From: Defluviitaleaceae bacterium
GTDB taxonomy: Bacteria > Bacillota > Clostridia > Lachnospirales > WQUN01
Direction: 5' to 3'
Length of the DNA: 36,162 nucleotides
NCBI GenBank assembly: GCA_009781765.1
Contig: WQVC01000020.1
Coordinates: 1 to 36,162 of the forward strand
The notes below the pieces were generated by a model. That model saw only the letters and a program-made list of their open reading frames with translations, searched no databases and was not told the origin of the DNA. Both the position numbers and the translations under genes were made by a program. Below are positions 14,495-23,002 of the stretch, one piece after another (positions within the stretch are counted from its first letter, which is position 1; each line of letters begins with the position of its first letter).

Positions 14495-15715
14495 TTAAAA
14501 AAATTTAGCGTTGACTCGTCCCTTTTTGTCGAAAATGCGTAAAATTTCGCTTCCGTGTGCGAGGAGGGGAATTTTGTCGCGTTCCCGGCGGGGGATTTTT
14601 TCGTCGGTGAAATAGTCTTGCAGTTTTTTTGTGAAAAACTTTCCGTCGGCGTTTTTGAACGTAATTTTGTCGCCGGGGCGACGAGTACGCAAAAAAAGAG
14701 GGGAGGGGAGAGTGTCGGACGCCGTAAATGTTTTGCCGGTTTCAGGGATAAAAACGGGCGTCCCCTGCGACATTTCGTAGCAAAATCCCTCCTGCTCCGA
14801 ATTTTTGTGAAAAACTAATTCGTCATATTCTTTGGCGACAATAATTCCGGGCAAATGCACCTCGCGTCCGGATTGCCCGGTCGCAAGCTCCAAAACAGCG
14901 ACTACATGGGCTTGTGTAATGTCGGCTTCGTCGCCCCGCGCCCGCGAAATCGCCATGCGCGCAACCCGCCCGGAAATCGCGGGGTGCAGGGAGGCCAGTT
15001 TTTTTGTACATAAGCGGGAGTCGCCTGCGACGCAATTTGCAAAAGCCTCTTCCGCTGCGGTTTCGATAAAATCGGCGTCTGCGCGTAAAAGTTCTGCCGC
15101 CCGTGCAATTGCGATTCTCGCGTTGGGGTTAATTTCCGCTTCGATAGCGGGCAGAATTTTATTTCGCACACGATTTCGCGTGAAATCGTTGGAAAGATTG
15201 GTGGAATCCGTCAAAAACGGAACGTTTTTCAGATACTCCTCGATTTCAGCACGAGGTACATTCAGTAACGGGCGAATAATCCGCCCCCGCGCCGGCGGAA
15301 TCCCGCCAAGTCCGCGAAGTCCCGCGCCTCGCGCGAGGTTCATCAAGACGGTTTCGGCGTTATCGTCAGCGTTATGCCCGACGGCGATTTTCTCCGCGCC
15401 GAAATCAATTCGCGCCCGGTCCAAAAATTCGTAGCGAAGAATCCGCGCGGCTTCCTCGATGCCTAGCTTCCGCTCCGCCGCAAATTTTCGCACGTTTGCT
15501 CGCTCAACCTTTAATTCTGCGCGGGCATTAAGGCATAAATTTCGCACGAATTGCTCGTCGCGTTCCGCCTCATCACCGCGCAAACCGTGGTTTACATGGG
15601 CGGCGAAAACTTCCGCGCCGGCTTCGCGCAACGCAAAAAAAAGCGCGACAGAATCCGCGCCCCCGCTGAGGCCAACCACGATTTTGTCGCCGCGATATTT
15701 TTCAAAAATAATCAT
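14495..15715 (-). CDS. tilS: tRNA(Ile)-lysidine synthetase
   Basis: Modifies C34 of the CAU-anticodon tRNA(Ile) to lysidine with ATP and lysine, changing its codon reading from AUG to AUA; essential in most bacteria. The ATG at 15715 gives 406 residues starting MIIFEKYRGDKIVVGLSGGADS. The N-type ATP pyrophosphatase P-loop is SGGADS (17-22), followed by HVNHGLRGDEAERDE, the GHNADDNAETVLMNLARGAGL segment and the C-terminal TilS domain (LRTRRPGDKI, KKLQDYF). A frame extension of 31 codons upstream is made of R1 repeat sequence and is rejected; AAAGGTG lies about 6 nt before 15715. Usual neighbours hpt and ftsH are absent. It may be cotranscribed with the HgdB-like gene across R1 copy e. Confidence 0.95.
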   Translation of the reverse strand: MIIFEKYRGDKIVVGLSGGADSVALFFALREAGAEVFAAHVNHGLRGDEAERDEQFVRNLCLNARAELKVERANVRKFAAERKLGIEEAARILRYEFLDRARIDFGAEKIAVGHNADDNAETVLMNLARGAGLRGLGGIPPARGRIIRPLLNVPRAEIEEYLKNVPFLTDSTNLSNDFTRNRVRNKILPAIEAEINPNARIAIARAAELLRADADFIETAAEEAFANCVAGDSRLCTKKLASLHPAISGRVARMAISRARGDEADITQAHVVAVLELATGQSGREVHLPGIIVAKEYDELVFHKNSEQEGFCYEMSQGTPVFIPETGKTFTASDTLPSPLFLRTRRPGDKITFKNADGKFFTKKLQDYFTDEKIPRRERDKIPLLAHGSEILRIFDKKGRVNAKFF

Positions 15716-15749
15716 GCGCCGCACCTTTATAGGAATTTTTTGCCGCTTT

Positions 15750-15893
15750 CGGGGGCTTCGCCCCCGCACCCCCACGAACTTTTTAAAAAAAGTTCGACAA
15801 AAACTCATAAAAATCGCGCAAAGCGCGATTTTTGATAAAGTTTTGATGAAACTTTTTCAAAAGTTTCTCGGGGTTCGGGGCGAAGCCCCGAGG
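15750..15893. repeat. R1 mosaic palindrome, copy e
   Basis: gggggcttcgccccc hairpin, cgaactttttt/aaaaagttcg hairpin, central palindrome aatcgcgcaaagcgcgatt, actttttcaaaagttt hairpin and ggggcgaagcccc. It lies between two minus-strand genes, 16 nt past the HgdB-like stop, and may partly insulate tilS. Confidence 0.75.
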
Positions 15894-15908
15894 TCTTAAA
15901 AAAATAAA

Positions 15909-17147
15909 CTATACAGCATCAGCATTTGCGAGCATTAAGCGCAAGCGATTTTCCTGATTTATAATGCTCGCGCCGGGGTCGTAATCGAGGGTGACGATAT
16001 TTGCGTCGGGGAAATTGTCCTTGATTTTGCGGCTCATGCCCTTTGCAACGATGTGATTCGGCAGGCATCCGAACGGCTGAACGGCAACAATGTTGTTTAC
16101 GCCGATGTGAATAAGTTCGAGCATTTCGGCGGTAAGAAGCCAACCTTCGCCCATTTTTACGCCGTGGTCGATATAGCCTTCGCACATTTTTATTGTGTGC
16201 GAAAAGTCCGGCGGGGCTTCAAACGAGCCTTCTTTTTCGACGGCCCGAATCAGGACGCGCTGTTTTTTCAGAACGTAGTGCATAACGGCGCGAGAAAGGA
16301 CATTTCGTGCGATTGAGCCGCCGTGTACGCGACATTCGTGAATCATGCTGTACAGGCGGTACATGGTAAATTCGAGCATTCCGGAGTTAATAACTTCCGC
16401 GCCCTGCCCGATAAGATACTCTTCGAGCCCGTTATTTCCGAGCGGCGAGTATTTTATATAAATTTCGCCGACGATGCCGACGCGCTTTTTTGTACGCGGG
16501 CTGCGCGGAATCGCAGCGAAATCGCGTAAAATGGCGTGGCAATTTGCCGCGACTTTTTTGTATTGCGAATGCCGCATCGAAGCAAATTGAGCAATCCATT
16601 TGTCAACAACTTTGCGCGATGCGCCGGCTTCCTGTTCATACGGAACGCACTGATTGTTAATGCGCATAAGCAAGTCGCTGTACACGAGACTTGTGAGAAT
16701 TTTCAAAATTGAGCGTTTGCGAAAAAAAATCCCACCCTCGGCAGACGGGGTGGAAACATTAAAATAAGCCACAGGAATGTGACCGAAATTATTTTTGTGC
16801 AAAGCCTTGCGAAGCAGGCTCAGATAATTAGACGCGCGACAACCGCCGCCCGTTTGCGTAAGCAAAACGGCGGTTGTGTTGAGGTCGTATTCGCCGCTTT
16901 TAAGCGCGTCAATAATTTGACCTATCAGCAGCAAGGCGGGATAGCACGTATCGTTGTGAACGCTGCGCAAGCCTTCTTCGGCAATACCCGCATGATTTGT
17001 GCGGAGAAGAGCCGTTTTGTAGCCTTCCTCGCGAAAAACGCTTTCGATAAGCTGAAAATGAATTTCAAGCATCATCGGCACAAGAAGCGTGTGTGTTTCC
17101 TTCATTTCCCGTGTGAAATTTACTTGCGGTAAATTATGGTCGGTCAA
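15909..17147 (-). CDS. HgdB-like (2-hydroxyacyl-CoA dehydratase-type) Fe-S protein
   Basis: A 412-residue protein corresponding to the C-terminal, dehydratase-like part of the large CoA-dehydratase activase-related proteins of Clostridia. Three cysteines typical of the [4Fe-4S] site are visible: C68 in HNDTCYP, C103 in TQTGGGCRASNY and C361 in QPFGCLPNH. The TTG start at 17147 has GGGAG about 9 nt upstream. The BadF-type ATPase activase part is missing and no separate activase gene is in the window, so the partner must be elsewhere. Its substrate is unknown, and a CoA-ester dehydratase role is not assured. It follows the DUF362 gene by 36 nt, probably in one operon. Confidence 0.85.
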   Translation of the reverse strand: MTDHNLPQVNFTREMKETHTLLVPMMLEIHFQLIESVFREEGYKTALLRTNHAGIAEEGLRSVHNDTCYPALLLIGQIIDALKSGEYDLNTTAVLLTQTGGGCRASNYLSLLRKALHKNNFGHIPVAYFNVSTPSAEGGIFFRKRSILKILTSLVYSDLLMRINNQCVPYEQEAGASRKVVDKWIAQFASMRHSQYKKVAANCHAILRDFAAIPRSPRTKKRVGIVGEIYIKYSPLGNNGLEEYLIGQGAEVINSGMLEFTMYRLYSMIHECRVHGGSIARNVLSRAVMHYVLKKQRVLIRAVEKEGSFEAPPDFSHTIKMCEGYIDHGVKMGEGWLLTAEMLELIHIGVNNIVAVQPFGCLPNHIVAKGMSRKIKDNFPDANIVTLDYDPGASIINQENRLRLMLANADAV

Positions 17148-17183
17148 AAGTAACAGCTCCCGGTTGCGGGCACGCGCCCTGAA

Positions 17184-19154
17184 TTAAAACGGTATCGTGA
17201 TACTTTGCGCGGTTTCGTCCCAGATGACTTCCGCGCCCATCATTTCGGAAACGAATCGGACGGGTACAAAGGTGCGCCCTTCGACGATTACGGGCGTTCC
17301 CATGTATTCGTCGCGAGAATACAGCGGCACGTCGATTCGGAGGGCGTGAGCTTCGCCGCCGTCCGATATAATGAAATACGCAGATTGCGTTTCTTCGCGC
17401 CAGTCAACTTCCGCGCCGAGCGTTTCGCCGATAAATCGGAACGGAACCATTGTTCGTCCGCCCGCAATAAACGGCGCGGCTTCGAGGAAAGTATCCCGCA
17501 CAATTTCGCCGCAACCCAAATAAACGGATGCATGGCGGTCGTTTATGCGAAGGATGAGAACGTCGGGTTGGGACGGGGGCGGTTCGTATGTCCACCCCGG
17601 ATACCCGTTGGAGAACGGCGGCGGTTCTTGCGTCAACGGCGGTTCAGTCGCGCCGGGTTCGGGCAGCTCTTGTACTGACGCTGCGGCAAGCCATGTACTT
17701 GCCGAAACGCGCTGCATACGATTGTCAAAGGCGTAAACCGTTACGTAGCGTTCGTCGCCGAAAAGCCCGTGCATCTCTATTGAAATTTCCGCGAAATTTT
17801 CATGCACGCTTGTCAAATAAAATCCGTCGAGGTAAATGTCAATTTTATCGGTGTTTGCACAAGCATCAAGCCATAAGCGCAAAAATTCGCCGTCATAGTC
17901 GCCTGATTCGATTGAAACGCGCGGAGGGGCGGCAAGCGTCAGGCGGCGACCGCCGGTTACGGGAATCACTCCGCCGAAATCCGTTCGCAATTCGTCAACG
18001 CTCGCGCCGAGAACAACGATGTTTCGCGAGTCCAAATTTCCGTTAAAGCCTGCTTGCGCCAGATATTGCAAGTGGTACACGGTGTCGATGTCCCAGTTCA
18101 TTATATTTGTTTGCACGACATCGATGGCAAGCCCGTCCGACGATGCGAGAATCGAGCGCATGTTTTTTTGCGCGTCGCGAATGTCGCGAATGCCCGACAT
18201 TGAATAGCTCGGCGTCGGCCCGTGGGCAAGCCCCTGAAGCGCGTCCATCACGACGAAATCCGACGGGCGAATCATGTAATAATCCGCGATGAATCGGTGC
18301 AAATCCATAACGCCGTGCGGAACGCCGAAGCGGTGGTTGTCGCCGGGAGTGTTGCTGTAGATGTTTGCGGGCGTCATTCCGATTCCGATGTTTTTTACCG
18401 CGCCGGTTGTCACCGTTTCCCAGTGATTTTTGAGGGTCGGGATGTTTATTACGGCGTTGGCTTCGAAGAAAAGGCGATTGAGATAGTATGCATCGCGGAA
18501 AAGCGGATTTTCCGGCTCGACGCGAACGATATACGGCGAGTCAAATTCGCGCCACCCGCCGGAAACTTGGTCGAGGGCGAGAATGTCATCGATTTCGGGA
18601 ATGTGTTCGAGGGTGTAGTTGAGCCGCCGGAAAACATCTTCCGTCGGGGAATGCGCAGGGCCTTCAATTATATAGATGCGGCCGGTCGGGTTCAGCTCGC
18701 GAACCATTTGCGCAACCGCGCGGGTAACGCGATAGTCGGTGGAGTTGCCGTTTACTTCCGGCGGAAGCCAACGACCCTGCCATCCCGGAAGCGTGTTGCA
18801 TCGCGCTGTTACGAGGTTCGGCTTTAAAATAACGGTGTCGCCGTCGCTTACGATACTTTCAAGCCCGCCCGCAAGAGCCACCGCTTCACGAACAAGAGCG
18901 GATACGTCCGCAAAGGTTAAATCCTCCGCCCGCGCGACCTCGTGCGCATGTACGATTGAAACAACGGAGTCCGATTCGCGGCGGAAGTAATCGCCGAAGG
19001 GCGAAGGCTCGAAATTGCGATGCACTTGTTGTTGCCCCGGCGGAGTGGGGGAGGCGGATGTGCGTCCGGAAGTAAGATTCGCGGAATTCGCCACCGTTAC
19101 AAGACCTCCCGCAATAAACAGTGTAACCAATAGTCCGTATATAATTTTTTTCAT
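17184..19154 (-). CDS. Exported DUF362 protein with C-terminal stalk domain
   Basis: The ATG at 19154 follows AAGGGGA. The 656-residue product has a Sec signal peptide (about 1-25, ANSANL). A DUF362 domain spans about 80-390 (DGDTVILKPNL, LKNHWETVTTGAVKNIGIGM). A Pro-rich linker covers about 495-530 (EPPPFSNGYPGWTYEPPP). Two copper-amine-oxidase-N-like repeats follow (GGRTMVPFRFIGETLGAEVDW and EGRTFVPVRFVSEMMGAEVIW). DUF362 members are often cytoplasmic and ferredoxin-linked; this one is secreted and probably held at the wall by the stalk domain. No Cys clusters for Fe-S centres are seen. The gene likely heads an operon with the HgdB-like gene. Function unknown. Confidence 0.88.
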   Translation of the reverse strand: MKKIIYGLLVTLFIAGGLVTVANSANLTSGRTSASPTPPGQQQVHRNFEPSPFGDYFRRESDSVVSIVHAHEVARAEDLTFADVSALVREAVALAGGLESIVSDGDTVILKPNLVTARCNTLPGWQGRWLPPEVNGNSTDYRVTRAVAQMVRELNPTGRIYIIEGPAHSPTEDVFRRLNYTLEHIPEIDDILALDQVSGGWREFDSPYIVRVEPENPLFRDAYYLNRLFFEANAVINIPTLKNHWETVTTGAVKNIGIGMTPANIYSNTPGDNHRFGVPHGVMDLHRFIADYYMIRPSDFVVMDALQGLAHGPTPSYSMSGIRDIRDAQKNMRSILASSDGLAIDVVQTNIMNWDIDTVYHLQYLAQAGFNGNLDSRNIVVLGASVDELRTDFGGVIPVTGGRRLTLAAPPRVSIESGDYDGEFLRLWLDACANTDKIDIYLDGFYLTSVHENFAEISIEMHGLFGDERYVTVYAFDNRMQRVSASTWLAAASVQELPEPGATEPPLTQEPPPFSNGYPGWTYEPPPSQPDVLILRINDRHASVYLGCGEIVRDTFLEAAPFIAGGRTMVPFRFIGETLGAEVDWREETQSAYFIISDGGEAHALRIDVPLYSRDEYMGTPVIVEGRTFVPVRFVSEMMGAEVIWDETAQSITIPF

Positions 19155-19177
19155 ATTTTATTTCCCCTTTGCTTCTT

Positions 19178-19206
19178 TTTATATCACAACGGCAACGCCG
19201 GCGCAA
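19178..19206 (-). promoter_or_regulatory. Promoter of the DUF362 gene
   Basis: Minus strand TTGCGC (19206-19201), 17-nt spacer, TATAAA (19183-19178), giving a leader of about 17 nt. Confidence 0.55.
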
Positions 19207-19221
19207 ATTGCGGAAAAATTC

Positions 19222-19250
19222 TTGACAAAAAACTTGCCGAAAGATAAATA
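19222..19250 (+). promoter_or_regulatory. Promoter of the stalk-protein gene
   Basis: TTGACA (19222-19227), 17-nt spacer, TAAATA (19245-19250). It is divergent from the DUF362 promoter 16 nt away, so the two may share control. Confidence 0.65.
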
Positions 19251-19294
19251 TACCGAACGCACTTTACGTGCGAAAATTTGAGAGGAGAAATAAA

Positions 19295-20686
19295 ATGAAG
19301 AAATTTTCAGCACTTTTACTTATGGTGGCACTGATGGCGATACCCGTTTTTGCGGAGGATGCAATTGGCGTTTCGATTAACGGCGAACCCGTTGTTTTCG
19401 ACGGGCAAGGCCCGGTGACCGTTGACGGCAGAACGCTTGTTCCGGTTCGCGGAGTGTTTGAGCATTTGGGTTTTGACGTATCGTGGGACGACGATTCGCA
19501 AAGCGCGATTTTATACCGCGCGGATTTTTATGTAACCATCCCGATTGGCGACGACACATTTACCGTAAACGGTCAAAGTTTCGCGCTTGATGTTCCCGCG
19601 CAAACAATCGGCGGCAGAACAATGATTCCGCTTCGCGCGGTTTTGCAAAGCGTGGGCTACAGCCTCGAGTGGGATGATGCGACAAATACCGTTCTGATTA
19701 GCTCCGGTGTGATTGCTGTGCTTGATGTGCCGTCTGTTCTCGTTCCGATGCCCGGAAATATTGAGCCGCCGGAAACCGAGATTACAGCCTGCTTTGGTGA
19801 GTCGTCCGAAGGCGAGTTTGTATCTTGTTTTGTCGAGCCGGCATCCGGAGTTATTCATCTCGCCGAAACAAATGTAACCGGCGCGGCGGCAATTCCGATT
19901 GCTTACGATGTGTACAGGCAATTTTTGGAGTTGCTGCGCGATGGTTTTGACGCGGATTTTGAAAGGATTACGGAAATGGATGTGTCATTCAACATGCACA
20001 CGACCGCCGTTTATATTGACGACTTTCCGTTTATGGGCTTACTTATCGAAGAACTCGGAAACATGCGACAAAACAGAAGCGGCGACCTTGTTCGCATGGC
20101 TGTGACCACATACGCGAACGTGCTTTTGGATGTGTTCGTAATTACTGAATCGCTGTCGCTTTTAATGGAAAAATATATAGAAATGTACGATGGCGAAGTT
20201 CTGTTTGCACACATGGTTGAAGATGGTCGAGTATTGGACGAAGAGTGGTACGAGGTTTTTTCAATGGGAGTTGATATTCCGACAATTGAAATCGAATCAA
20301 TCAGTTCTGCCGAAATTTCTCGCGTCAACGACGAAATATGGGTTGAGATTGCCCTTAACACAAGCGATGCTATAGATTTCGCATCGAATGATGCAGCAGA
20401 ACTTTCCGATTTCGCTATCTCTGAATTGCAGTACGCACTCGACCTTGTACTCGGCCCCGACACGAACTCAAATGTCGATTTCGCGTTTACGACTTTTAAA
20501 GTTGTGTTGGACAGCGACGGCATCCTTTTGTATATGAGCTTGATTACGGACATGGTTTTGTCAATGGAGTTGGATATTGGTGAAGGTAAAACCGCTAACC
20601 TGACAGCATATGCCTCAGTCCGTTTCAGTTATACTTTCAACTACATCGGCTTTGCGGAAATTGATATGCCGAGCATAGCTGTGTAG
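19295..20686 (+). CDS. Secreted stalk-domain (copper amine oxidase N-like) protein
   Basis: The ATG at 19295 follows AGAGGAG (19281-19287). The 463-residue product has a clear signal peptide (1-20, cut after VFA). Two stalk-domain motifs follow: DGRTLVPVRGVFEHLGFDVSW (about 48-68) and GGRTMIPLRAVLQSVGYSLEW (about 112-132). Despite the family name these are not oxidases; in Clostridia they are wall-associated modules. The remaining 330 residues are acidic and beta/alpha mixed, with no family I recognise. They have repeated hydrophobic-acidic segments (SLLMEKYIEMYDGEVLFA, EDGRVLDEEWYEVFSMG) that may form a lipoprotein-like or binding fold. It is divergent from the DUF362-stalk gene. Confidence 0.85.
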   Translation: MKKFSALLLMVALMAIPVFAEDAIGVSINGEPVVFDGQGPVTVDGRTLVPVRGVFEHLGFDVSWDDDSQSAILYRADFYVTIPIGDDTFTVNGQSFALDVPAQTIGGRTMIPLRAVLQSVGYSLEWDDATNTVLISSGVIAVLDVPSVLVPMPGNIEPPETEITACFGESSEGEFVSCFVEPASGVIHLAETNVTGAAAIPIAYDVYRQFLELLRDGFDADFERITEMDVSFNMHTTAVYIDDFPFMGLLIEELGNMRQNRSGDLVRMAVTTYANVLLDVFVITESLSLLMEKYIEMYDGEVLFAHMVEDGRVLDEEWYEVFSMGVDIPTIEIESISSAEISRVNDEIWVEIALNTSDAIDFASNDAAELSDFAISELQYALDLVLGPDTNSNVDFAFTTFKVVLDSDGILLYMSLITDMVLSMELDIGEGKTANLTAYASVRFSYTFNYIGFAEIDMPSIAV

Positions 20687-20740
20687 CAAATTTTCCGCAC
20701 TGGAATCAAAATTGCCGTAATGCCTGCGTTTCCGAAAACA

Positions 20741-20788
20741 AAAACCCCCTATCGGTAGCCGGTTGGTTACCGATAGGGGGTTTTTTTT
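20741..20788. terminator. Strong bidirectional terminator
   Basis: Stem ccccctatcggta/taccgataggggg around a short loop, with A-run on the left and eight T on the right. It ends the stalk-protein gene on the plus strand and could stop the exopolysaccharide operon on the minus strand. Confidence 0.85.
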
Positions 20789-20823
20789 ATTGCGACACGC
20801 CTCGGGGTTACGTCCGAAAATTT

Positions 20824-20903
20824 CAAAATCGCGCATCGCGCGATTTTTAGTTTTTGCCCCGCTTTTTTCAAAAAGCGGGTGGGGTTCGGGGGCGATGCCC
20901 CCG
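20824..20903. repeat. R1 mosaic palindrome, copy f (half unit)
   Basis: Central palindrome aaaatcgcgcatcgcgcgat, then ccccgctttttt/aaaaagcgggtgggg and the terminal cgggggcgatgcccccg. It has only one arm of the symmetric unit. It lies 27 nt past the divIVA stop and may terminate the operon. Confidence 0.7.
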
Positions 20904-20930
20904 AAAATTTTTATTTAACAAAAAAAACCA

Positions 20931-21419
20931 TCACTCAAGCAAATCTCGACCCGTTGTAAAATTTCGAAAACTCTCTTCCATCTCATCGAATTTATCGTTC
21001 AAAATTGCAAAATCGTTGCCGTCGATGAGTTTTACATATTTGCCCATAAATGCATTGTAATCTTGCATGAACCGGTGTAAAAATCGCCGCTGAGAACTTA
21101 ACGAGCGCGTAAAGTCGATAAGCTGCCTGTCGGCGTCAAATTGCATTGAATGTGCTTGCCGTTTGGCCTCGTTAATAATGCCGTCGGCGGTGGCCTGCGC
21201 GGCCTTTGCGGAATTTTCGGCTTCGTGAATAATGCTGTCGGCGGTTTTTTGGGCGTGTTGCAAAATTTCGTTTGCGTGGGCTTGCGCGTTGATGATTGCG
21301 TTTTTGATTAAAGTTTCGCGTTCGCGATACTCTCTCAATATTTGCTCGGTGGAGTCTACGTAATCATCTACGGTTTCGGGGTCGTAACCCTTTTTTACGT
21401 AATTAAATTTGTCAGGCAT
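20931..21419 (-). CDS. DivIVA-domain coiled-coil protein
   Basis: The ATG at 21419 follows AAGGGAGA. The 162-residue product starts MPDKFNYVKKGYDPETVDDYVD, a DivIVA-type N-terminal motif that senses curved membrane. A long coiled coil follows (about 25-110) with Ala-rich heptads (QAHANEILQHAQKTADSII), as in DivIVA/GpsB/SepIVA proteins that recruit wall synthesis to poles and septa. A C-terminal helix ends RNFTTGRDLLE. It is the last gene of the exopolysaccharide operon, 53 nt after murJ. That position suggests it could localise export machinery, but a general cell-division role is equally possible. Confidence 0.88.
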   Translation of the reverse strand: MPDKFNYVKKGYDPETVDDYVDSTEQILREYRERETLIKNAIINAQAHANEILQHAQKTADSIIHEAENSAKAAQATADGIINEAKRQAHSMQFDADRQLIDFTRSLSSQRRFLHRFMQDYNAFMGKYVKLIDGNDFAILNDKFDEMEESFRNFTTGRDLLE

Positions 21420-21472
21420 TCGGTTTCTCCCTTGCTGAAAAGTGCCTAATTATAACACCCGCAGACAGTATT

Positions 21473-23002
21473 TCAACCGCCGCCTTTGCGCCGAACCCGC
21501 CGAACAACCTCATGTGCGATATTGCTTTGCAACGCGAGCAACAAGCCGCCGTACACAAAAATCCCGCCCGCAATCGGCACGAAAATAAGCAACAGCCCGT
21601 ACCAAGAGCTTGTTGTGTACATAAGCGGCAGAGCATTCGCCGCAAAATAAACAACAACGCCCATAGCTCCGGCGGCAAAAATAATTTTTGCAAGTTCGTC
21701 GGAGTATGTTTTTATTCCGGTGCTGCCGATTTTTTTTCGCAAAAGCGCAAACAGCAGGCAAACAAGAATGATTCCGGAAATCGAGCCGGAAAGAGCTAAT
21801 CCCGCTACGCCCATGGGGGATACGAATAAAAAATTAAACACAACGGATGCTGCCACAGAAATAACGCCGGCAGCAGCGGGGCTTTTTGTATTTTGCATAG
21901 CGTGAAACGCGCGAAGAAGCAAGGGTGTAATGCTTGCGGCAACAAGAATCGGCGCGTACATTTGCAGTGCGCCGGCGGTTATGAGAGTGTCTTCGGCGGT
22001 GAACGCGCCGCGATAAAGCAAAATTCGAACGCCGGGTGCGGCCAAAATAAATACGCCGATGCTTACGGGCAACATCAGCGCGAAAATATATACAACTCCC
22101 TGCGCAAGAGTTGCTTTCAGAGTGTCGGTGTCGCCGTCTGCCGCCATTTTTGACATGCGCGGAAAAAGCACCACAGAAAAAACCGTACCCATCAGCAACG
22201 TGAACAAAAATGTGATTTTCGCGGCGTAGTACAGATGAGATACAGAACCCGCTCCGATGGTTGCGGCAAAATTTCGGGCGATAATAATATTCAGTTGTGT
22301 TGCCGCAGAAGAAAGAAAAATCGGACCCGCAAGCACCGAAAGTTGTTGCAGGGCAGGGGAGCGCAAATCAAGATACGGCTTGTAAGTAAAGCCGTGCCGC
22401 TTGCAAGCTGCGGCAAGCACAATCGTCCCGATTGCGGTACCCGCCGCCGGTGCAACAGCAATCCAAATATCGAATCCCGTAACCGCCCCGAGAATAATTC
22501 CCGCAATTACAACGACGTTTCGCCACAGGCTGCGCATCCCGTTCGCGAAGAATGAGCCTTCGATTTCGAGCCGCGCACCGAAAACATCCGCAAGAAGCAT
22601 AAACACCGCCGTCCACACCATGTAGCGCAAAAAAAACGACGCAGTTTCAAAAGTTTCCGGCTCGATGCGAAAGGCGAAAAGTCGCACAAGCGCACCGGGA
22701 AAAATCGTAAACACAATCGAAAAAACGAACCCCGCAATTAAAAGGCAAGTCATAATATTGCGGGTGAATTTTACTTTTTCTTCCACGCGATAGTACATGG
22801 GTATGTAGCCTCCCGCCACCGACGCGCTTACGAGAACAAGCAATATATCCGGAATGGAAAATGCCAAAATAAAAGCGTCGGAAACCGTACCCGCACCAAA
22901 AAAAGCCGCAAGAACAACTTCGCGGGCAAATCCGGATATTTTTGCAAGAAGAATCGCCGCGCTTAATATTGCGGCAGATTTAAACAATGTGGGCCTCTTC
23001 AT
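21473..23002 (-). CDS. murJ: MurJ/MviN-family lipid flippase
   Basis: A 509-residue polytopic membrane protein of the MOP superfamily with about 14 predicted helices. The N-terminus is characteristic: SAAILSAAILLAKISGFAREVVLAAFFGAG, split here as SAAILSAAILLAKISG and FAREVVLAAFFGAG, and MSKMAADGD and AAPGVRILLYRGAF follow. The family flips lipid II or other undecaprenyl-linked precursors. The ATG overlaps the stop of the upstream fusion gene by 4 nt (ATGA), so it is translationally coupled to the exopolysaccharide operon. No Wzx/PST-type flippase is present in the operon, so this protein may flip the polysaccharide repeat unit. Whether the genome has another MurJ for lipid II cannot be seen here. 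Confidence 0.93.
   Translation of the reverse strand: MKRPTLFKSAAILSAAILLAKISGFAREVVLAAFFGAGTVSDAFILAFSIPDILLVLVSASVAGGYIPMYYRVEEKVKFTRNIMTCLLIAGFVFSIVFTIFPGALVRLFAFRIEPETFETASFFLRYMVWTAVFMLLADVFGARLEIEGSFFANGMRSLWRNVVVIAGIILGAVTGFDIWIAVAPAAGTAIGTIVLAAACKRHGFTYKPYLDLRSPALQQLSVLAGPIFLSSAATQLNIIIARNFAATIGAGSVSHLYYAAKITFLFTLLMGTVFSVVLFPRMSKMAADGDTDTLKATLAQGVVYIFALMLPVSIGVFILAAPGVRILLYRGAFTAEDTLITAGALQMYAPILVAASITPLLLRAFHAMQNTKSPAAAGVISVAASVVFNFLFVSPMGVAGLALSGSISGIILVCLLFALLRKKIGSTGIKTYSDELAKIIFAAGAMGVVVYFAANALPLMYTTSSWYGLLLIFVPIAGGIFVYGGLLLALQSNIAHEVVRRVRRKGGG

Noticed and set aside
15716-15808. N-terminal extension of tilS by 31 codons
   Set aside because: The extension is translated R1 repeat (FFKKFVGVRG...). 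The family N-terminus begins just before the SGGADS loop, at the ATG with a ribosome binding site.
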